Shown: positions 54,180 to 63,509, numbered from the stretch's first letter. The stretch is DNA of 64,000 nt from Microbacterium paraoxydans (GCF_900105335.1 NZ_LT629770.1:620001-684000); one strand, 5' to 3'. A program made the numbers and translations. The notes: generated by a model from the sequence alone, not told the origin.

Positions 54180-55090
54180 CCACGGCAACCCCGACTATCC
54201 GTTCCCCCCGCGCCCTGGCGTGGCACCGCCGCGGCACCGCCTTCGTCGACTTCTGCCGGCAGTTCGCCCAGCACCGGGCGGGCATGGTGGGCCTCGTCTT
54301 CCTCGTGATCGTGGCCCTCATCGCGATCTTCGCCCCCGTGATCGCCCCCGCCAGCATGCTCGACGTCACGAAGCTCGTCGACGTGCAGCGCTTCGCCCCG
54401 CCGTCCTGGGAGCATCCCCTCGGCACCGACCATCAGGGTCGCGAGATCTGGGTCCGCATGGTGTGGGGCGCCCGGGTGTCCCTGCTCGTCGGCCTCGCCG
54501 CCACGGCGATGTCGATGATCATCGGCACCCTCGTCGGCCTCTCGGCGGGCCACTTCACCGGCTTCTTCGGGGGGCTGATGATGCGCATCATCGACTTCTT
54601 CCTCGTGCTGCCGTCGCTGATCCTCGCGATCGTGCTCTCGTCAGTGCTGAGCCGTGGCGTCTGGACGATCATCATCGCGATCGGCCTGACCTCCTGGGCC
54701 GGCACCGCCCGCGTCGTCCGCGCGCAGACCCTGTCCGTCGAATCGCGCGACTACATCGAACGCTCACGGGCCCTCGGCGCCGGGCACTGGCACATCATCA
54801 TGAAGCACCTCCTCCCCGGGGTGCTGCCGCTCGTGCTCGCCAACACGACGCTCACCGTCGGCTCGGCGATCATCTCCGAATCCACCCTCGCGTTCCTCGG
54901 CCTCGGCGACACCACCCTGCAGTCGTGGGGCTCGATCCTGAAGAACGCGATGGACGTCTCCGCGGCGACCAGCGGCTACTGGTGGTACGTGCTCGTGCCG
55001 GGCATCGCCATCGTCCTCGTCGTGCTGTCGTTCACCTTGATGGGCCGCGCCGTCGAGAACATCACCAACCCGACGCTGAGGAGCCGCTGA
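54176..55090 (+). CDS. Peptide ABC transporter permease (DppC type), second importer
   Basis: 304 residues, about six helices. HPLGTDHQGREIWVRMVWGAR is the DppC motif and the EAA-like loop reads DYIERSRALGAGHWHIIMKH. Its ATG sits in the ATGA overlap with the DppB gene and the ATPase gene starts 1 bp after its stop. Confidence 0.93.
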   Translation: MTTATPTIRSPRALAWHRRGTAFVDFCRQFAQHRAGMVGLVFLVIVALIAIFAPVIAPASMLDVTKLVDVQRFAPPSWEHPLGTDHQGREIWVRMVWGARVSLLVGLAATAMSMIIGTLVGLSAGHFTGFFGGLMMRIIDFFLVLPSLILAIVLSSVLSRGVWTIIIAIGLTSWAGTARVVRAQTLSVESRDYIERSRALGAGHWHIIMKHLLPGVLPLVLANTTLTVGSAIISESTLAFLGLGDTTLQSWGSILKNAMDVSAATSGYWWYVLVPGIAIVLVVLSFTLMGRAVENITNPTLRSR

Positions 55091-55091
55091 G

Positions 55092-56741
55092 ATGCCCGAC
55101 CTGATCTTCGACGACGTCTCCATCACGTACCGCACCTCGGGGCGGTCGGGTCGGGACGAGGTGGCGGCCGTGCGCAACGTCTCGCTCAACCTCCCCGCCG
55201 GGCAGACGCTCGGCATCGCCGGCGAGTCCGGCTCCGGCAAGTCCACTCTCGCCATGAGCGTCCTGCGGCTCCTGCCGCGCAACGCCCGGCTCAGCGGCCG
55301 CGTGCTGCTCGGCGACCAGGACGTCGCCACGTTGTCCTTCGGGCAGCTGCGCGCCGTGCGCTGGGCGCAGACGTCCATCGTGTTCCAGGGCGCGATGCAC
55401 TCGCTCAACCCGGTCCGCACGGTGGGCTGGCAACTCCTGGAGGCGCTGGAGCTGCACGCCTCCGATCGATGGAAGGGCGAGAAGGCGCGCAAGGAGCGGG
55501 TGCGGGAGCTGCTCGACATCGTCGACCTGCCGCAGCAGAAGAGCGAGTCGTATCCGCACGAGCTCTCCGGCGGCCAGAAGCAGCGCGTCATGATCGCGAT
55601 GGCCCTCGCCTGCGATCCCGAGGTCATCATCGCGGACGAGCCGACCACCGCGCTCGACGTGATCGTGCAGAAGCAGATCCTCGACATGATCTCCCGTCTC
55701 GTGGCGGAGCGCGGCATCTCGATGCTCATGATCAGCCACGACCTCTCGGTGCTCGCCACGGCGTGCGACCGGATCGCCATCATGCGCGACGGGGAGCTCG
55801 TCGAGGTCGGCGAGAGCTACGCGGTCTGCACCACCCCGAAGGAGGCGTACACCCGCCAGCTCGCCGACGCCTTCCCCACGATCGGCGACCCGGCCTCCCG
55901 GATGGCCCCGGTGACCCGGCACGGCCGCGATGCGGACGACGTGCCGGAGATCACCCACGGCGACGAGGTGCTGCTGGAGGCCCGCGGAGTCAACGTCACC
56001 TACCGCTCCGGCGGGCGCCCCGTGCATGCGGTCCGCGACGTCGACCTCTCGGTGCGCAAAGGCGAGATCGTTGCGCTCGTCGGCCAGTCCGGCTCCGGCA
56101 AGTCGACCCTCGCCCGCGCACTCATGGGACTCCAGCCAGCCGACCCCGGGTCGCAGATCCTCTTCGACGGCGCACCGATCCCGTCGAAAGGACGCGACCT
56201 CGCGCGGTTCCGCTCGCAGGTGCAGCTCGTGCTGCAGGATCCGTGGGCGGCTTTGAACCCGAAGCACAGCGTGTACGAGTCCGTCGCCGAGGGGCTGCGT
56301 GTGCAGCGCTTCCCCGGCGACGAGCGCGAGCGGGTGGCGCAGAGCCTCGCCGATGCGGAGCTCACCCCGCCGGAGCGCTATTTCGGCGCCATCCCGCAGG
56401 AGCTCAGCGGCGGGCAGCGGCAGCGCGTCGTGATCGCCGGAGCGCTCGCCGTGCAGCCGCAGCTGCTCATCGCCGACGAACCCGTCGCCTCGCTCGACGC
56501 GTCAGTGCGCGGAGAGATCCTCGGCCTCCTGCTGGAGCTGCGTCGCCGCCTCGGGCTCTCGGCCCTCGTCATCACGCATGACCTCGGCCTGGCCTGGAAC
56601 ATCGCCCACACGGTCGCGGTGATGTACCACGGGCAGATCGTCGAGCACGGACCCACCGAAGAGGTGCTGCTGAACCCGCAGCACGAGTACACCCGGCACC
56701 TGCTGTCCGCGGCGCCGCGCATCGAGGAGAAGACGGCATGA
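55092..56741 (+). CDS. Peptide ABC transporter, fused ATPase (DppD-DppF type), second importer
   Basis: 549 residues with two ATPase domains: Walker A GESGSGKS and GQSGSGKS, signatures LSGGQKQRVMIA and LSGGQRQRVVIA, Walker B VIIADEP and LLIADEP, switch His in ISHDL and ITHDL. It completes the second importer and overlaps the LD-carboxypeptidase gene by 4 bp, tying uptake to peptide cleavage. Confidence 0.93.
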   Translation: MPDLIFDDVSITYRTSGRSGRDEVAAVRNVSLNLPAGQTLGIAGESGSGKSTLAMSVLRLLPRNARLSGRVLLGDQDVATLSFGQLRAVRWAQTSIVFQGAMHSLNPVRTVGWQLLEALELHASDRWKGEKARKERVRELLDIVDLPQQKSESYPHELSGGQKQRVMIAMALACDPEVIIADEPTTALDVIVQKQILDMISRLVAERGISMLMISHDLSVLATACDRIAIMRDGELVEVGESYAVCTTPKEAYTRQLADAFPTIGDPASRMAPVTRHGRDADDVPEITHGDEVLLEARGVNVTYRSGGRPVHAVRDVDLSVRKGEIVALVGQSGSGKSTLARALMGLQPADPGSQILFDGAPIPSKGRDLARFRSQVQLVLQDPWAALNPKHSVYESVAEGLRVQRFPGDERERVAQSLADAELTPPERYFGAIPQELSGGQRQRVVIAGALAVQPQLLIADEPVASLDASVRGEILGLLLELRRRLGLSALVITHDLGLAWNIAHTVAVMYHGQIVEHGPTEEVLLNPQHEYTRHLLSAAPRIEEKTA

Positions 56742-57700
56742 GCACCCTGACGGAGGCGGCGGTGTCGCCGTATCTCGACACGGCTCCCCTGCAGCCCGGA
56801 GACACGGTGGCGATCGTCTCGCCATCCGGTCCCGGCAACGAGGAGAACACGCAGCGCGCCGTCGGCTACTACGAGTCCTGGGGCCTGAAGGTCCGCGTGG
56901 GGGCGCACGTCCTCACGCCCCACCCGCGCGCGTCGTACCTCGCGGGGCCGGACGACCTCCGCCGCGCCGACCTCGTCGACGCCTGGCTCGATCCGGACGT
57001 GGACGCCGTCGTCACGGCACGCGGCGGCTACGGGGCCCTGCGCCTCCTCGACGGCATCGACTGGGCCGACATGCGCCGAGGGGCGCTGCGCAAGGACGGA
57101 CGGCCGAAGCTGCTCACGGGCTCGTCCGACGTGACGGCGCTGCACGAGACGTGGCGTGCGCATCTCGACGTCGCGACGCTCTTCTGCCCGATGGCGGGCA
57201 ACAACGTCTTCCGCGACTCGGAGCAGGTGCGCGACGACGTGCAGCGCTGGCTCTTCGAACCCTGGCGCGGACGCGAGCTCATCGGCCCGAAGACCGAGAT
57301 CATGACGCCGGGTCGCGCCGAGGGACGCTTCACGGGCGGCAACCTCAGTCTGCTCGCCGCCGGACTCGGCGCCCCGGAGGCGGACGTCCCCGCCCCCGGA
57401 ATTCTTTTCCTGGAGGACATCACGGAGGAGCCGTACCGCCTCGACAGCTTCGTCACGCAGCTCCGGCGCGCGGGCCGTCTCGCCCAGGCGAAGGGCATCG
57501 TGCTCGGCTCCTGGCATGAGTGCGGCGACCTCGACCTGGTCCACGCGCTCATGCGGGATGAGTTCCAGGACGCCGGCGTCCCCGTGCTGTGGGAGCAGGG
57601 CTTCGGCCACGACCCGCACGCCCTCACCATCCCGCTCGGTGTGGATGGGGTGCTGGACGCGACCGGCGACGAGCCCCGCCTCACGGTGGGACGGCCATGA
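56738..57700 (+). CDS. LD-carboxypeptidase (peptidase family S66)
   Basis: 320 residues without signal peptide, hence cytosolic. S66 landmarks are TVAIVSPSGPG near the start, ARGGYGALRLLDGID, the nucleophile Ser130 in TGSSDVTALH, the Glu in LFLEDITEEPYRLD and the His in EQGFGHDPHALTIPLG. LdcA enzymes remove the terminal D-Ala from murein tetrapeptides; others cut microcin C7. Coupling to a peptide importer supports a wall-peptide recycling role. Confidence 0.92.
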   Translation: MSTLTEAAVSPYLDTAPLQPGDTVAIVSPSGPGNEENTQRAVGYYESWGLKVRVGAHVLTPHPRASYLAGPDDLRRADLVDAWLDPDVDAVVTARGGYGALRLLDGIDWADMRRGALRKDGRPKLLTGSSDVTALHETWRAHLDVATLFCPMAGNNVFRDSEQVRDDVQRWLFEPWRGRELIGPKTEIMTPGRAEGRFTGGNLSLLAAGLGAPEADVPAPGILFLEDITEEPYRLDSFVTQLRRAGRLAQAKGIVLGSWHECGDLDLVHALMRDEFQDAGVPVLWEQGFGHDPHALTIPLGVDGVLDATGDEPRLTVGRP

Positions 57701-58530
57701 TCGCCCTTCCGCCCCTCGACCCCCGCATCACCTGGTCGATCCGGCTCGTCGACGCCGGCAGCGGCGAGACCCTGGCCGAGCACGAGCCGCACACCCAGTG
57801 CGAGACCGCGAGCATCGGCAAGATCTTCCTGCTCCTCGAGGTCGCTCGGCGGCTGGAGACGGGCGCGCTCGCCGAGGACGACCGGATCGCGGTCCCGGAC
57901 GAGCACCGCGTCGAGGACTCCGGGCTGCTGTACCGCATGCACGATCAGCGCATCACGGTCCACGACGCGGCGCTCCTCGTCGGTGCGGTGAGCGACAACC
58001 TCGCCACGAACGCGCTGATCCATCTCTGCGGCCTGGAGGAGGTGCGGGCCGTCGCCCGGGCCCTCGGGTACCGCGACACGGCGCTGCACGACTACATCCG
58101 GAACGAGCGCACCCCCGACCTGCCCTGGACCCCGTCGTTCGGCACGGCGGCCGAGCTGTCCGACGTGATGCGCCGGCTCGGCGCCGGCGAGGCGTTCTCC
58201 CCCGCGGTGAGCGCCCGGGTGCTGGACTGGCTCGCCGCCGACACCGACACGTCGATGACCGCCGACGCCTTCCTGCTCGACCCCCTCGCCCACGTCGAGG
58301 CCGAGTATCAGGGCATGGTGCTGCGTCACAAGACCGGCAGCGTGAGCTTCGCCCGCGTCGACGTCGGACTGCTGCGGGGCCCGAGGGCCGCCGTCGCGTA
58401 TGCGGTGGCGGCGAACTGGAAGGACTCCGCGGCCGACCTCCGCGCGCCCGTGCTCGACGGCATGCGCGCCGTCGGCGAGCTCATCCGTGCGCATGTCACC
58501 GGACGCGCACGAGACGAGGAGGACGCATGA
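57697..58530 (+). CDS. Class A beta-lactamase-like serine hydrolase, copy 1
   Basis: 277 residues. The penicillin-recognizing motifs are in class A order and spacing: SxxK Ser39-Lys42 (TASIGKIF), SDN 99-101 (AVSDNLATN) and KTG 212-214 (RHKTGS). There is no signal peptide, which is odd for a lactamase and suggests a cytosolic amidase or peptidase acting on imported compounds. The ATG overlaps the S66 stop by 4 bp, and a paralogue follows with another 4-bp overlap. Confidence 0.85.
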   Translation: MIALPPLDPRITWSIRLVDAGSGETLAEHEPHTQCETASIGKIFLLLEVARRLETGALAEDDRIAVPDEHRVEDSGLLYRMHDQRITVHDAALLVGAVSDNLATNALIHLCGLEEVRAVARALGYRDTALHDYIRNERTPDLPWTPSFGTAAELSDVMRRLGAGEAFSPAVSARVLDWLAADTDTSMTADAFLLDPLAHVEAEYQGMVLRHKTGSVSFARVDVGLLRGPRAAVAYAVAANWKDSAADLRAPVLDGMRAVGELIRAHVTGRARDEEDA

Positions 58531-59339
58531 GCGCGATCGACCTGGAGCTCCCCGACGAGAACGGCACCGCCTGGTCTGTCCTCGTCCAGGACATCGACTC
58601 CGGCGAGGTGTTGCTGCGCCATGAACCTGAGACGGTGTTGGACACGGCGAGCGTCGGCAAGATCTTCCTCCTGCACCGCCTCCTCGCCGAGGTGGACGCC
58701 GGTACGCGGACTCTCGACGAGCGTGTGACCCGCCGGCCGGTCGAGGCCATCGAGGACTCCGGTCTCTGGTACCTGCTGCAGGCGTCCGAGCTGTCGCTGT
58801 ACGACGTGGCCGCTCTCATCGGGGCCGTGAGCGACAACGCCGCGACCAACACGCTGGGTCGCGTCATCGGCATCCCGACCGTGCAGGAGCATACCCGCGC
58901 GCTCGGCTACACCGCCTCGGCCCTCGACGATATCGTGCGGTGGCCGATCCCGCCCGGCGCCCCGAAGACGTTGTCGCACGCGAACGCCGCGGAACTCGTG
59001 CTCTTCATGTCGCGGCTCGCCGATGGGACCGATCTCTCCCCCGCCTCGGCCGACACGCTGCGCCGCTGGCTGGGCGCGGGCATGGACCTGTCGATGGTCG
59101 CGTCGGCGTTCGACCTCGACCCGCTCGCGCACTGGGGCTTCGATCGCGGCGTCTGGCTGCTGAACAAGACCGGCACGATCTCCCGCGTCCGCGCCGACAC
59201 CGGGATCGTCATGTCCCCCACCCGCCGGATCGCCTACGCCGTCCTGGCGAACTGGGACCGGGGCGCCGACGGACGCGGACCGGTGCTGGCCGCCATGCGC
59301 CTTATCGGCGAGGGCATCCACGCCGCGCTCGCCGACTGA
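58527..59339 (+). CDS. Class A beta-lactamase-like serine hydrolase, copy 2
   Basis: 270 residues, paralogous to the preceding gene along its whole length. Motifs are SxxK Ser42-Lys45 (TASVGKIF), SDN 102-104 (AVSDNAATN) and KTG 214-216 (LNKTGT). It too lacks a signal peptide. The pair may form a heteromer or differ in substrate. It is the last gene of the rightward operon and is followed by an 86-bp inverted-repeat element. Confidence 0.85.
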   Translation: MSAIDLELPDENGTAWSVLVQDIDSGEVLLRHEPETVLDTASVGKIFLLHRLLAEVDAGTRTLDERVTRRPVEAIEDSGLWYLLQASELSLYDVAALIGAVSDNAATNTLGRVIGIPTVQEHTRALGYTASALDDIVRWPIPPGAPKTLSHANAAELVLFMSRLADGTDLSPASADTLRRWLGAGMDLSMVASAFDLDPLAHWGFDRGVWLLNKTGTISRVRADTGIVMSPTRRIAYAVLANWDRGADGRGPVLAAMRLIGEGIHAALAD

Positions 59340-59344
59340 CCTCG

Positions 59345-59430
59345 GTTCACAACTCAGGACATCCGGCGGCGGTCGGTACGACGCGCCGCTCCCGCGGCGC
59401 CGCCGACCCGGTTTCTCCTGAGTTGTGAAC
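59345..59430. repeat. 86-bp element with 15-bp perfect terminal inverted repeats
   Basis: GTTCACAACTCAGGA (59345-59359) and TCCTGAGTTGTGAAC (59416-59430) are exact reverse complements. The 56-bp centre is very G+C-rich and can itself fold (GGCGGCGGTCGG with CCGCCGACC). It sits between two convergent genes and could act as a bidirectional terminator, or be a small MITE-like dispersed repeat. Confidence 0.65.
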
Positions 59431-59435
59431 GCGGG

Positions 59436-60485
59436 TCAGACGACCCCGGCGCGAGCCAGGCGTTCCCGCACCCGATCGATCGGTACCGCGTGCGCCGTCC
59501 GCCCCTCGGGGCCCACCGTCGTCTCCGCCGCGAGCACCGAGTTGACCAGGGCCTCCTCGACCGCGTCCATCGTCGCGGCGAAGAGCGGCGAGAGCTCGTC
59601 GTCCGCGGCCGGACCGCCGTCCGCCTGGTCGTGCACCGAGAAGGCGATCGCGTAGTCGCCGCTGCCCTGCGCATAGTCGGCGCCGACACCGCGCATTGCG
59701 AACACGGCGCGGTTGGCCACACGGCCGAGCTGCCGTCCGTCGACGGGGGCGTCCGTCGCGACGACGATCATGCAGGAATTGCCCACAGGCTGTGCCGGAG
59801 CATCGGCGAGGAGCTCCTCTGCGGGCAGCGGGACGCCGGCGATCCGCAGCGTGCCGCTGAAGTTCGTCTGCACGAGCGCCCCCACGGTGCGCGGGCGCCC
59901 CGTGACCTCGACCAGCCGCGATGCCGGGCCGATGCCGCCCTTGTACCCGAGGGCGACGGTCCCGGCACCGGCCCCCACGCCTCCCTCCGCGACCGCACCC
60001 GGAGCCGCCGTCGCCAGGGCCGCCGTCACCTGCTCCTCTCCGACGGCTCGGCGACGGATGTCGGAGAGGAATCCGTCGTTCGTCTCGCCCACCACCGGGT
60101 TCAACGTGGTCGTCCGTGCGTGCGCCGGCGTCGCCAGCAGATGCCCGAGCAGCGCGTCCGCGACGCGGAACACGGACAGCGTCGAGGTCAGCAGGATCGG
60201 CGTCTCCAGCGCCCCGAGCTCCCGGAGCTGTGTGGCACCGACGAGCTTGCCGTAGCCGTTGCCCACGGAGAGGTTCGCGGGAAGGCTCCGACGCTCGGTG
60301 GTGAGGGCGTCGGGGACGATCGCCGTCACGCCCGTGTGCAGACCGTCGCCGTGCAGCGTGGCATGCCCCACCCGCACACCGGAGACGTCGGTGATCGCGT
60401 TCTCCGCGCCGCGCGGGAAGGCTCCGGACGGCACACCGAGGTCGGCGAGACGGGGACGGGAGGACGAGGACGACGGCGGTGTCAT
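59436..60485 (-). CDS. P1-family (DmpA-like, S58) aminopeptidase
   Basis: 349 residues. These Ntn-type enzymes cut themselves before a nucleophilic Ser, here Ser237 in PVGNSCMIVVATDAP, giving two chains. Other landmarks are NAITDVSGVRVGH, the VGETNDGFLSDIR segment and GGVGAGAGTVALGYKGGIG. DmpA relatives release N-terminal residues, including D-Ala and beta-amino acids, so the gene fits the neighbouring D-peptide locus although it is transcribed toward it. The ATG at 60485 begins MTPPSSSSS. Confidence 0.9.
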   Translation of the reverse strand: MTPPSSSSSRPRLADLGVPSGAFPRGAENAITDVSGVRVGHATLHGDGLHTGVTAIVPDALTTERRSLPANLSVGNGYGKLVGATQLRELGALETPILLTSTLSVFRVADALLGHLLATPAHARTTTLNPVVGETNDGFLSDIRRRAVGEEQVTAALATAAPGAVAEGGVGAGAGTVALGYKGGIGPASRLVEVTGRPRTVGALVQTNFSGTLRIAGVPLPAEELLADAPAQPVGNSCMIVVATDAPVDGRQLGRVANRAVFAMRGVGADYAQGSGDYAIAFSVHDQADGGPAADDELSPLFAATMDAVEEALVNSVLAAETTVGPEGRTAHAVPIDRVRERLARAGVV

Positions 60486-60571
60486 GCTCCGATCCTTCCA
60501 GCGTCGAACGGGCCGGCCGCAGCGCCGCGCCGGACGCTCCCCCGGGTCGAGCGCCCCGCCCGTGCGCTCGG

Positions 60572-60577
60572 TAGACT
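60572..60577 (+). promoter_or_regulatory. -10 box of valS
   Basis: TAGACT lies 65 bp before the valS ATG and would give a leader of roughly 60 nt. No good -35 box stands at the expected spacing, so the call is weak. Confidence 0.35.
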
Positions 60578-60642
60578 GGGCGGCACCACCCACACTCAGG
60601 CACGCTCACACAGTGCCGCATACATCGCTCGAGGAGACCTCC

Positions 60643-63237
60643 ATGTCCGCCATTCCCGACAAGCCCGCACTCGAAGGTCTCGAAGCGAAGTGGGACGCCG
60701 CCTGGGCGGAGCAGGGCACATACCTGTTCGACCGTCTGCGCGCCGCCGAGCTCGGTCGTGAGGGCGTCTACTCGATCGACACCCCGCCGCCCACCGCCTC
60801 CGGGAGCCTCCACATCGGTCACGTGTTCTCCTACACGCACACCGACGTCAAGGCGCGGTACGAGCGCATGCGCGGCAAGACCGTGTTCTACCCGATGGGC
60901 TGGGACGACAACGGCCTGCCCACCGAGCGCCGCGTGCAGAACTACTACGGCGTGCGCTGCGACCCCTCCCTCCCCTACGACCCCGACTTCACCCCGCCGT
61001 TCGAGGGCGGCGACAACAAGTCGAGCCGGGCGGCCGACCAGCAGCCGATCAGCCGTCGCAACTTCATCGAGCTGTGCGAGCGCCTCACGATCGAGGACGA
61101 GAAGCAGTTCGAGGCGCTGTTCCGTCAGCTCGGACTGAGCGTGGACTGGACGCAGACGTACCGCACCATCTCCGACGACACGATCCGGCAGAGTCAGCTC
61201 GCCTTCCTCCGCAACATCGAGCGCGGCGAGGCGTACCAGGCTCTCGCGCCGACGCTGTGGGACATCGACTTCCGTTCCGCGATCGCGCAGGCCGAGCTCG
61301 AGGACCGCGACCAGCAGGCCGCGTACCACACGATCGAGTTCCCCTTCGCGGACGGCTCCGGCTCCATCGCGATCGACACCACCCGCCCGGAGCTCCTCCC
61401 CGCGTGCATCGCGATCGTGACCCACCCCGAGGGGCCGCACAAGCACCTCATCGGCACCAAGGTCCGCACGCCCTACTTCGGCGCCGAGATCGAGATCCAC
61501 GGTCACCACCTCGCCCAGCCCGACAAGGGCACGGGCGCGGCGATGGTCTGCACCTTCGGCGACGTGACAGACATCATCTGGTGGCGCGAGCTGCGCACCG
61601 CCGCCGGCGAATCCCTGCCGAACATGACGACGATCGGCCTCGACGGCCGTTTCCTCGCCGAGGCCCCGTCGATCGTGGCCGACGCCGACGCGCGCGCCTG
61701 GTACGCGGAGAACGTGGCCGGCAAGACCGTCTTCAGCGCCCGCAAGGCGATCGTGGAGAAGCTGCAGGAGACCGGCGACATGACCGCCGTCGGCAAGCCC
61801 TTCCAGCACGCCGTGAAGTTCTTCGAGAAGGGTGACCGCCCGCTCGAGATCGTCTCGACCCGGCAGTGGTACATCCGCAACGGCGCCCGCGACGGCGAGC
61901 TGCGCGATCAGCTCCTCGCGCACGGTACCGAGCTGGCGTGGCACCCCGACTTCATGCGGGTCCGCTACGAGAACTGGGTCGGCGGCCTCACCGGCGACTG
62001 GCTCGTGTCCCGGCAGCGGTTCTTCGGCGTGCCGATCCCGCTCTGGTATGCGCTGGACGAGAACGGCGAGCGCGACTACGACCGCGTGCTCACCCCGGAC
62101 GCGGCCGCGCTGCCCATCGACCCGACCACGGATGTGCCGGCCGGCTACACCGAGACCCAGCGCGGCGTGCCGGGCGGGTTCGACGCCGAGGCCGACATCC
62201 TCGACACGTGGGCGACCTCGTCGCTGACCCCGCAGCTCGCGGGCGGCTGGCAGCGGGACGAGGAGCTGTGGCAGCTCACCGCTCCGTTCGATCTGCGCCC
62301 GCAGGGACAGGACATCATCCGCACCTGGCTCTTCTCGACCATGCTGCGCTCCACGCTCGAAGACGGCCGCGCCCCGTGGAAGAACGCCGCCATCTCCGGC
62401 TTCATCGTCGACCCCGACCGCAAGAAGATGTCGAAGTCGAAGGGCAACGTGGTCACCCCGGCCGACGTGCTCGACGCCCACGGTTCGGACGCGGTGCGGT
62501 ACTGGGCGGCGTCGAGCCGCCTCGGCATGGACGCGGCCTTCGACCCGCAGAACCCGACCCAGGTGAAGATCGGCCGGCGTCTCGCGATCAAGGTGCTCAA
62601 CGCCGCCAAGTTCGTGCTGTCGTTCCCGGTGCCCGAGGGCGCGCAGGTGACCCACGCGCTCGACGCCTCGATGCTCACGGCCCTCGATGGCGTGGTGACC
62701 GAGGCGACCGCGGCCTTCGACCGGTATGACGCCGCCAGGGCGCTGGAGCTGACCGAGGCGTTCTTCTGGACGTTCTGCGACGACTACCTGGAGCTCGTGA
62801 AGGAGCGCGCCTACAACCAGAACGACGTGGGTCAGGCCTCGGCCGCTCTCGCGCTGCGCCTGGCGCTGTCCACGCTGCTCCGCCTGCTCGCGCCGGTACT
62901 CTCCTTCGCCACCGAGGAGGCCTGGTCGTGGTTCGAGGAGGGCTCCGTGCACACCGCCGCGTGGCCCGAGAAGCTCGGCATCGAGGGCGACCCGGCCGTG
63001 CTGGCCGCCGCGAGCGAGGCGCTCATCGGCATCCGACGCGCGAAGACCGAGGCGAAGGCATCGCAGAAGACCCCGGTCTCCCGTGCCGCCATCGCCGCTC
63101 CCGCCGCGAAGGTCGAGGCCCTGCGCGCCGCGGCGGACGACCTCCGCGCGGTCGGCCGCATCGCCGAGCTCGAGATCACCGAGGCGGAGGAGTTCGCGGT
63201 CATCGCGATCGAGCTCGCCCCGGTCGAGGCCTCCTGA
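60643..63237 (+). CDS. valS: Valyl-tRNA synthetase
   Basis: 864 residues. Class I motifs are HIGH at 57-60 (TASGSLHIGHVFSYTH) and KMSKS near 594-598 (RKKMSKSKGN). The opening PTASGSLHIGH and QRRFFGVPIPLWY-like segment (SRQRFFGVPIPLWYAL) match valine rather than isoleucine or leucine enzymes. The C-terminal tail is short and Ala-rich. GAGGAGA lies 6 bp before the ATG. It overlaps the next small gene (TGATG). Confidence 0.96.
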   Translation: MSAIPDKPALEGLEAKWDAAWAEQGTYLFDRLRAAELGREGVYSIDTPPPTASGSLHIGHVFSYTHTDVKARYERMRGKTVFYPMGWDDNGLPTERRVQNYYGVRCDPSLPYDPDFTPPFEGGDNKSSRAADQQPISRRNFIELCERLTIEDEKQFEALFRQLGLSVDWTQTYRTISDDTIRQSQLAFLRNIERGEAYQALAPTLWDIDFRSAIAQAELEDRDQQAAYHTIEFPFADGSGSIAIDTTRPELLPACIAIVTHPEGPHKHLIGTKVRTPYFGAEIEIHGHHLAQPDKGTGAAMVCTFGDVTDIIWWRELRTAAGESLPNMTTIGLDGRFLAEAPSIVADADARAWYAENVAGKTVFSARKAIVEKLQETGDMTAVGKPFQHAVKFFEKGDRPLEIVSTRQWYIRNGARDGELRDQLLAHGTELAWHPDFMRVRYENWVGGLTGDWLVSRQRFFGVPIPLWYALDENGERDYDRVLTPDAAALPIDPTTDVPAGYTETQRGVPGGFDAEADILDTWATSSLTPQLAGGWQRDEELWQLTAPFDLRPQGQDIIRTWLFSTMLRSTLEDGRAPWKNAAISGFIVDPDRKKMSKSKGNVVTPADVLDAHGSDAVRYWAASSRLGMDAAFDPQNPTQVKIGRRLAIKVLNAAKFVLSFPVPEGAQVTHALDASMLTALDGVVTEATAAFDRYDAARALELTEAFFWTFCDDYLELVKERAYNQNDVGQASAALALRLALSTLLRLLAPVLSFATEEAWSWFEEGSVHTAAWPEKLGIEGDPAVLAAASEALIGIRRAKTEAKASQKTPVSRAAIAAPAAKVEALRAAADDLRAVGRIAELEITEAEEFAVIAIELAPVEAS

Positions 63238-63446
63238 TGCAGCTGGGCACGCGATGGGCTACGGGTGCCCAGCCGCCGGCGTCCGTCCCCGAGGCGCTGC
63301 GTCCCGCCATCGCCGAGGTCGAGTCCCAGGGCCTCACCGGGCACTGGACCCTCACCTGGCTCGAGGGCCGCGCGATCGCGGAGCTCGACGCCGGCTGGGA
63401 GGTCCTCCAGACCCCCTCCGGCGACGTCGTCGCCCGCCCCTTCTGA
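63237..63446 (+). CDS. Small conserved-type protein coupled to valS
   Basis: 69 residues: MQLGTRWATGAQPPASVPEA, then a compact alpha/beta part (HWTLTWLEGRAIAELDAG). The TGATG overlap with valS and a terminator hairpin 23 bp after the stop support it as a gene. I do not recognise a family. Confidence 0.65.
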   Translation: MQLGTRWATGAQPPASVPEALRPAIAEVESQGLTGHWTLTWLEGRAIAELDAGWEVLQTPSGDVVARPF

Positions 63447-63469
63447 TCGCCGAGACCCCGCTTCATCGT

Positions 63470-63509
63470 CGAGACCCCCTCCGTCCCGCGCGGGAAGGAG
63501 GGGGTCTCG
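63470..63509. terminator. Bidirectional terminator hairpin
   Basis: CGAGACCCCCTCC (63470-63482) pairs perfectly with GGAGGGGGTCTCG (63497-63509) over a 14-nt loop, between convergent genes. Confidence 0.7.

Noticed and set aside
51177..54188. A 1003-codon minus-strand frame
   Set aside because: Antisense shadow of the second binding protein and DppB genes; low-complexity Gly/Arg/Val/Asp composition.
59347..62952. A 1201-codon open frame on the minus strand across valS
   Set aside because: Antisense to valS, whose HIGH and KMSKS motifs are intact; the translation has no recognisable family over valS.
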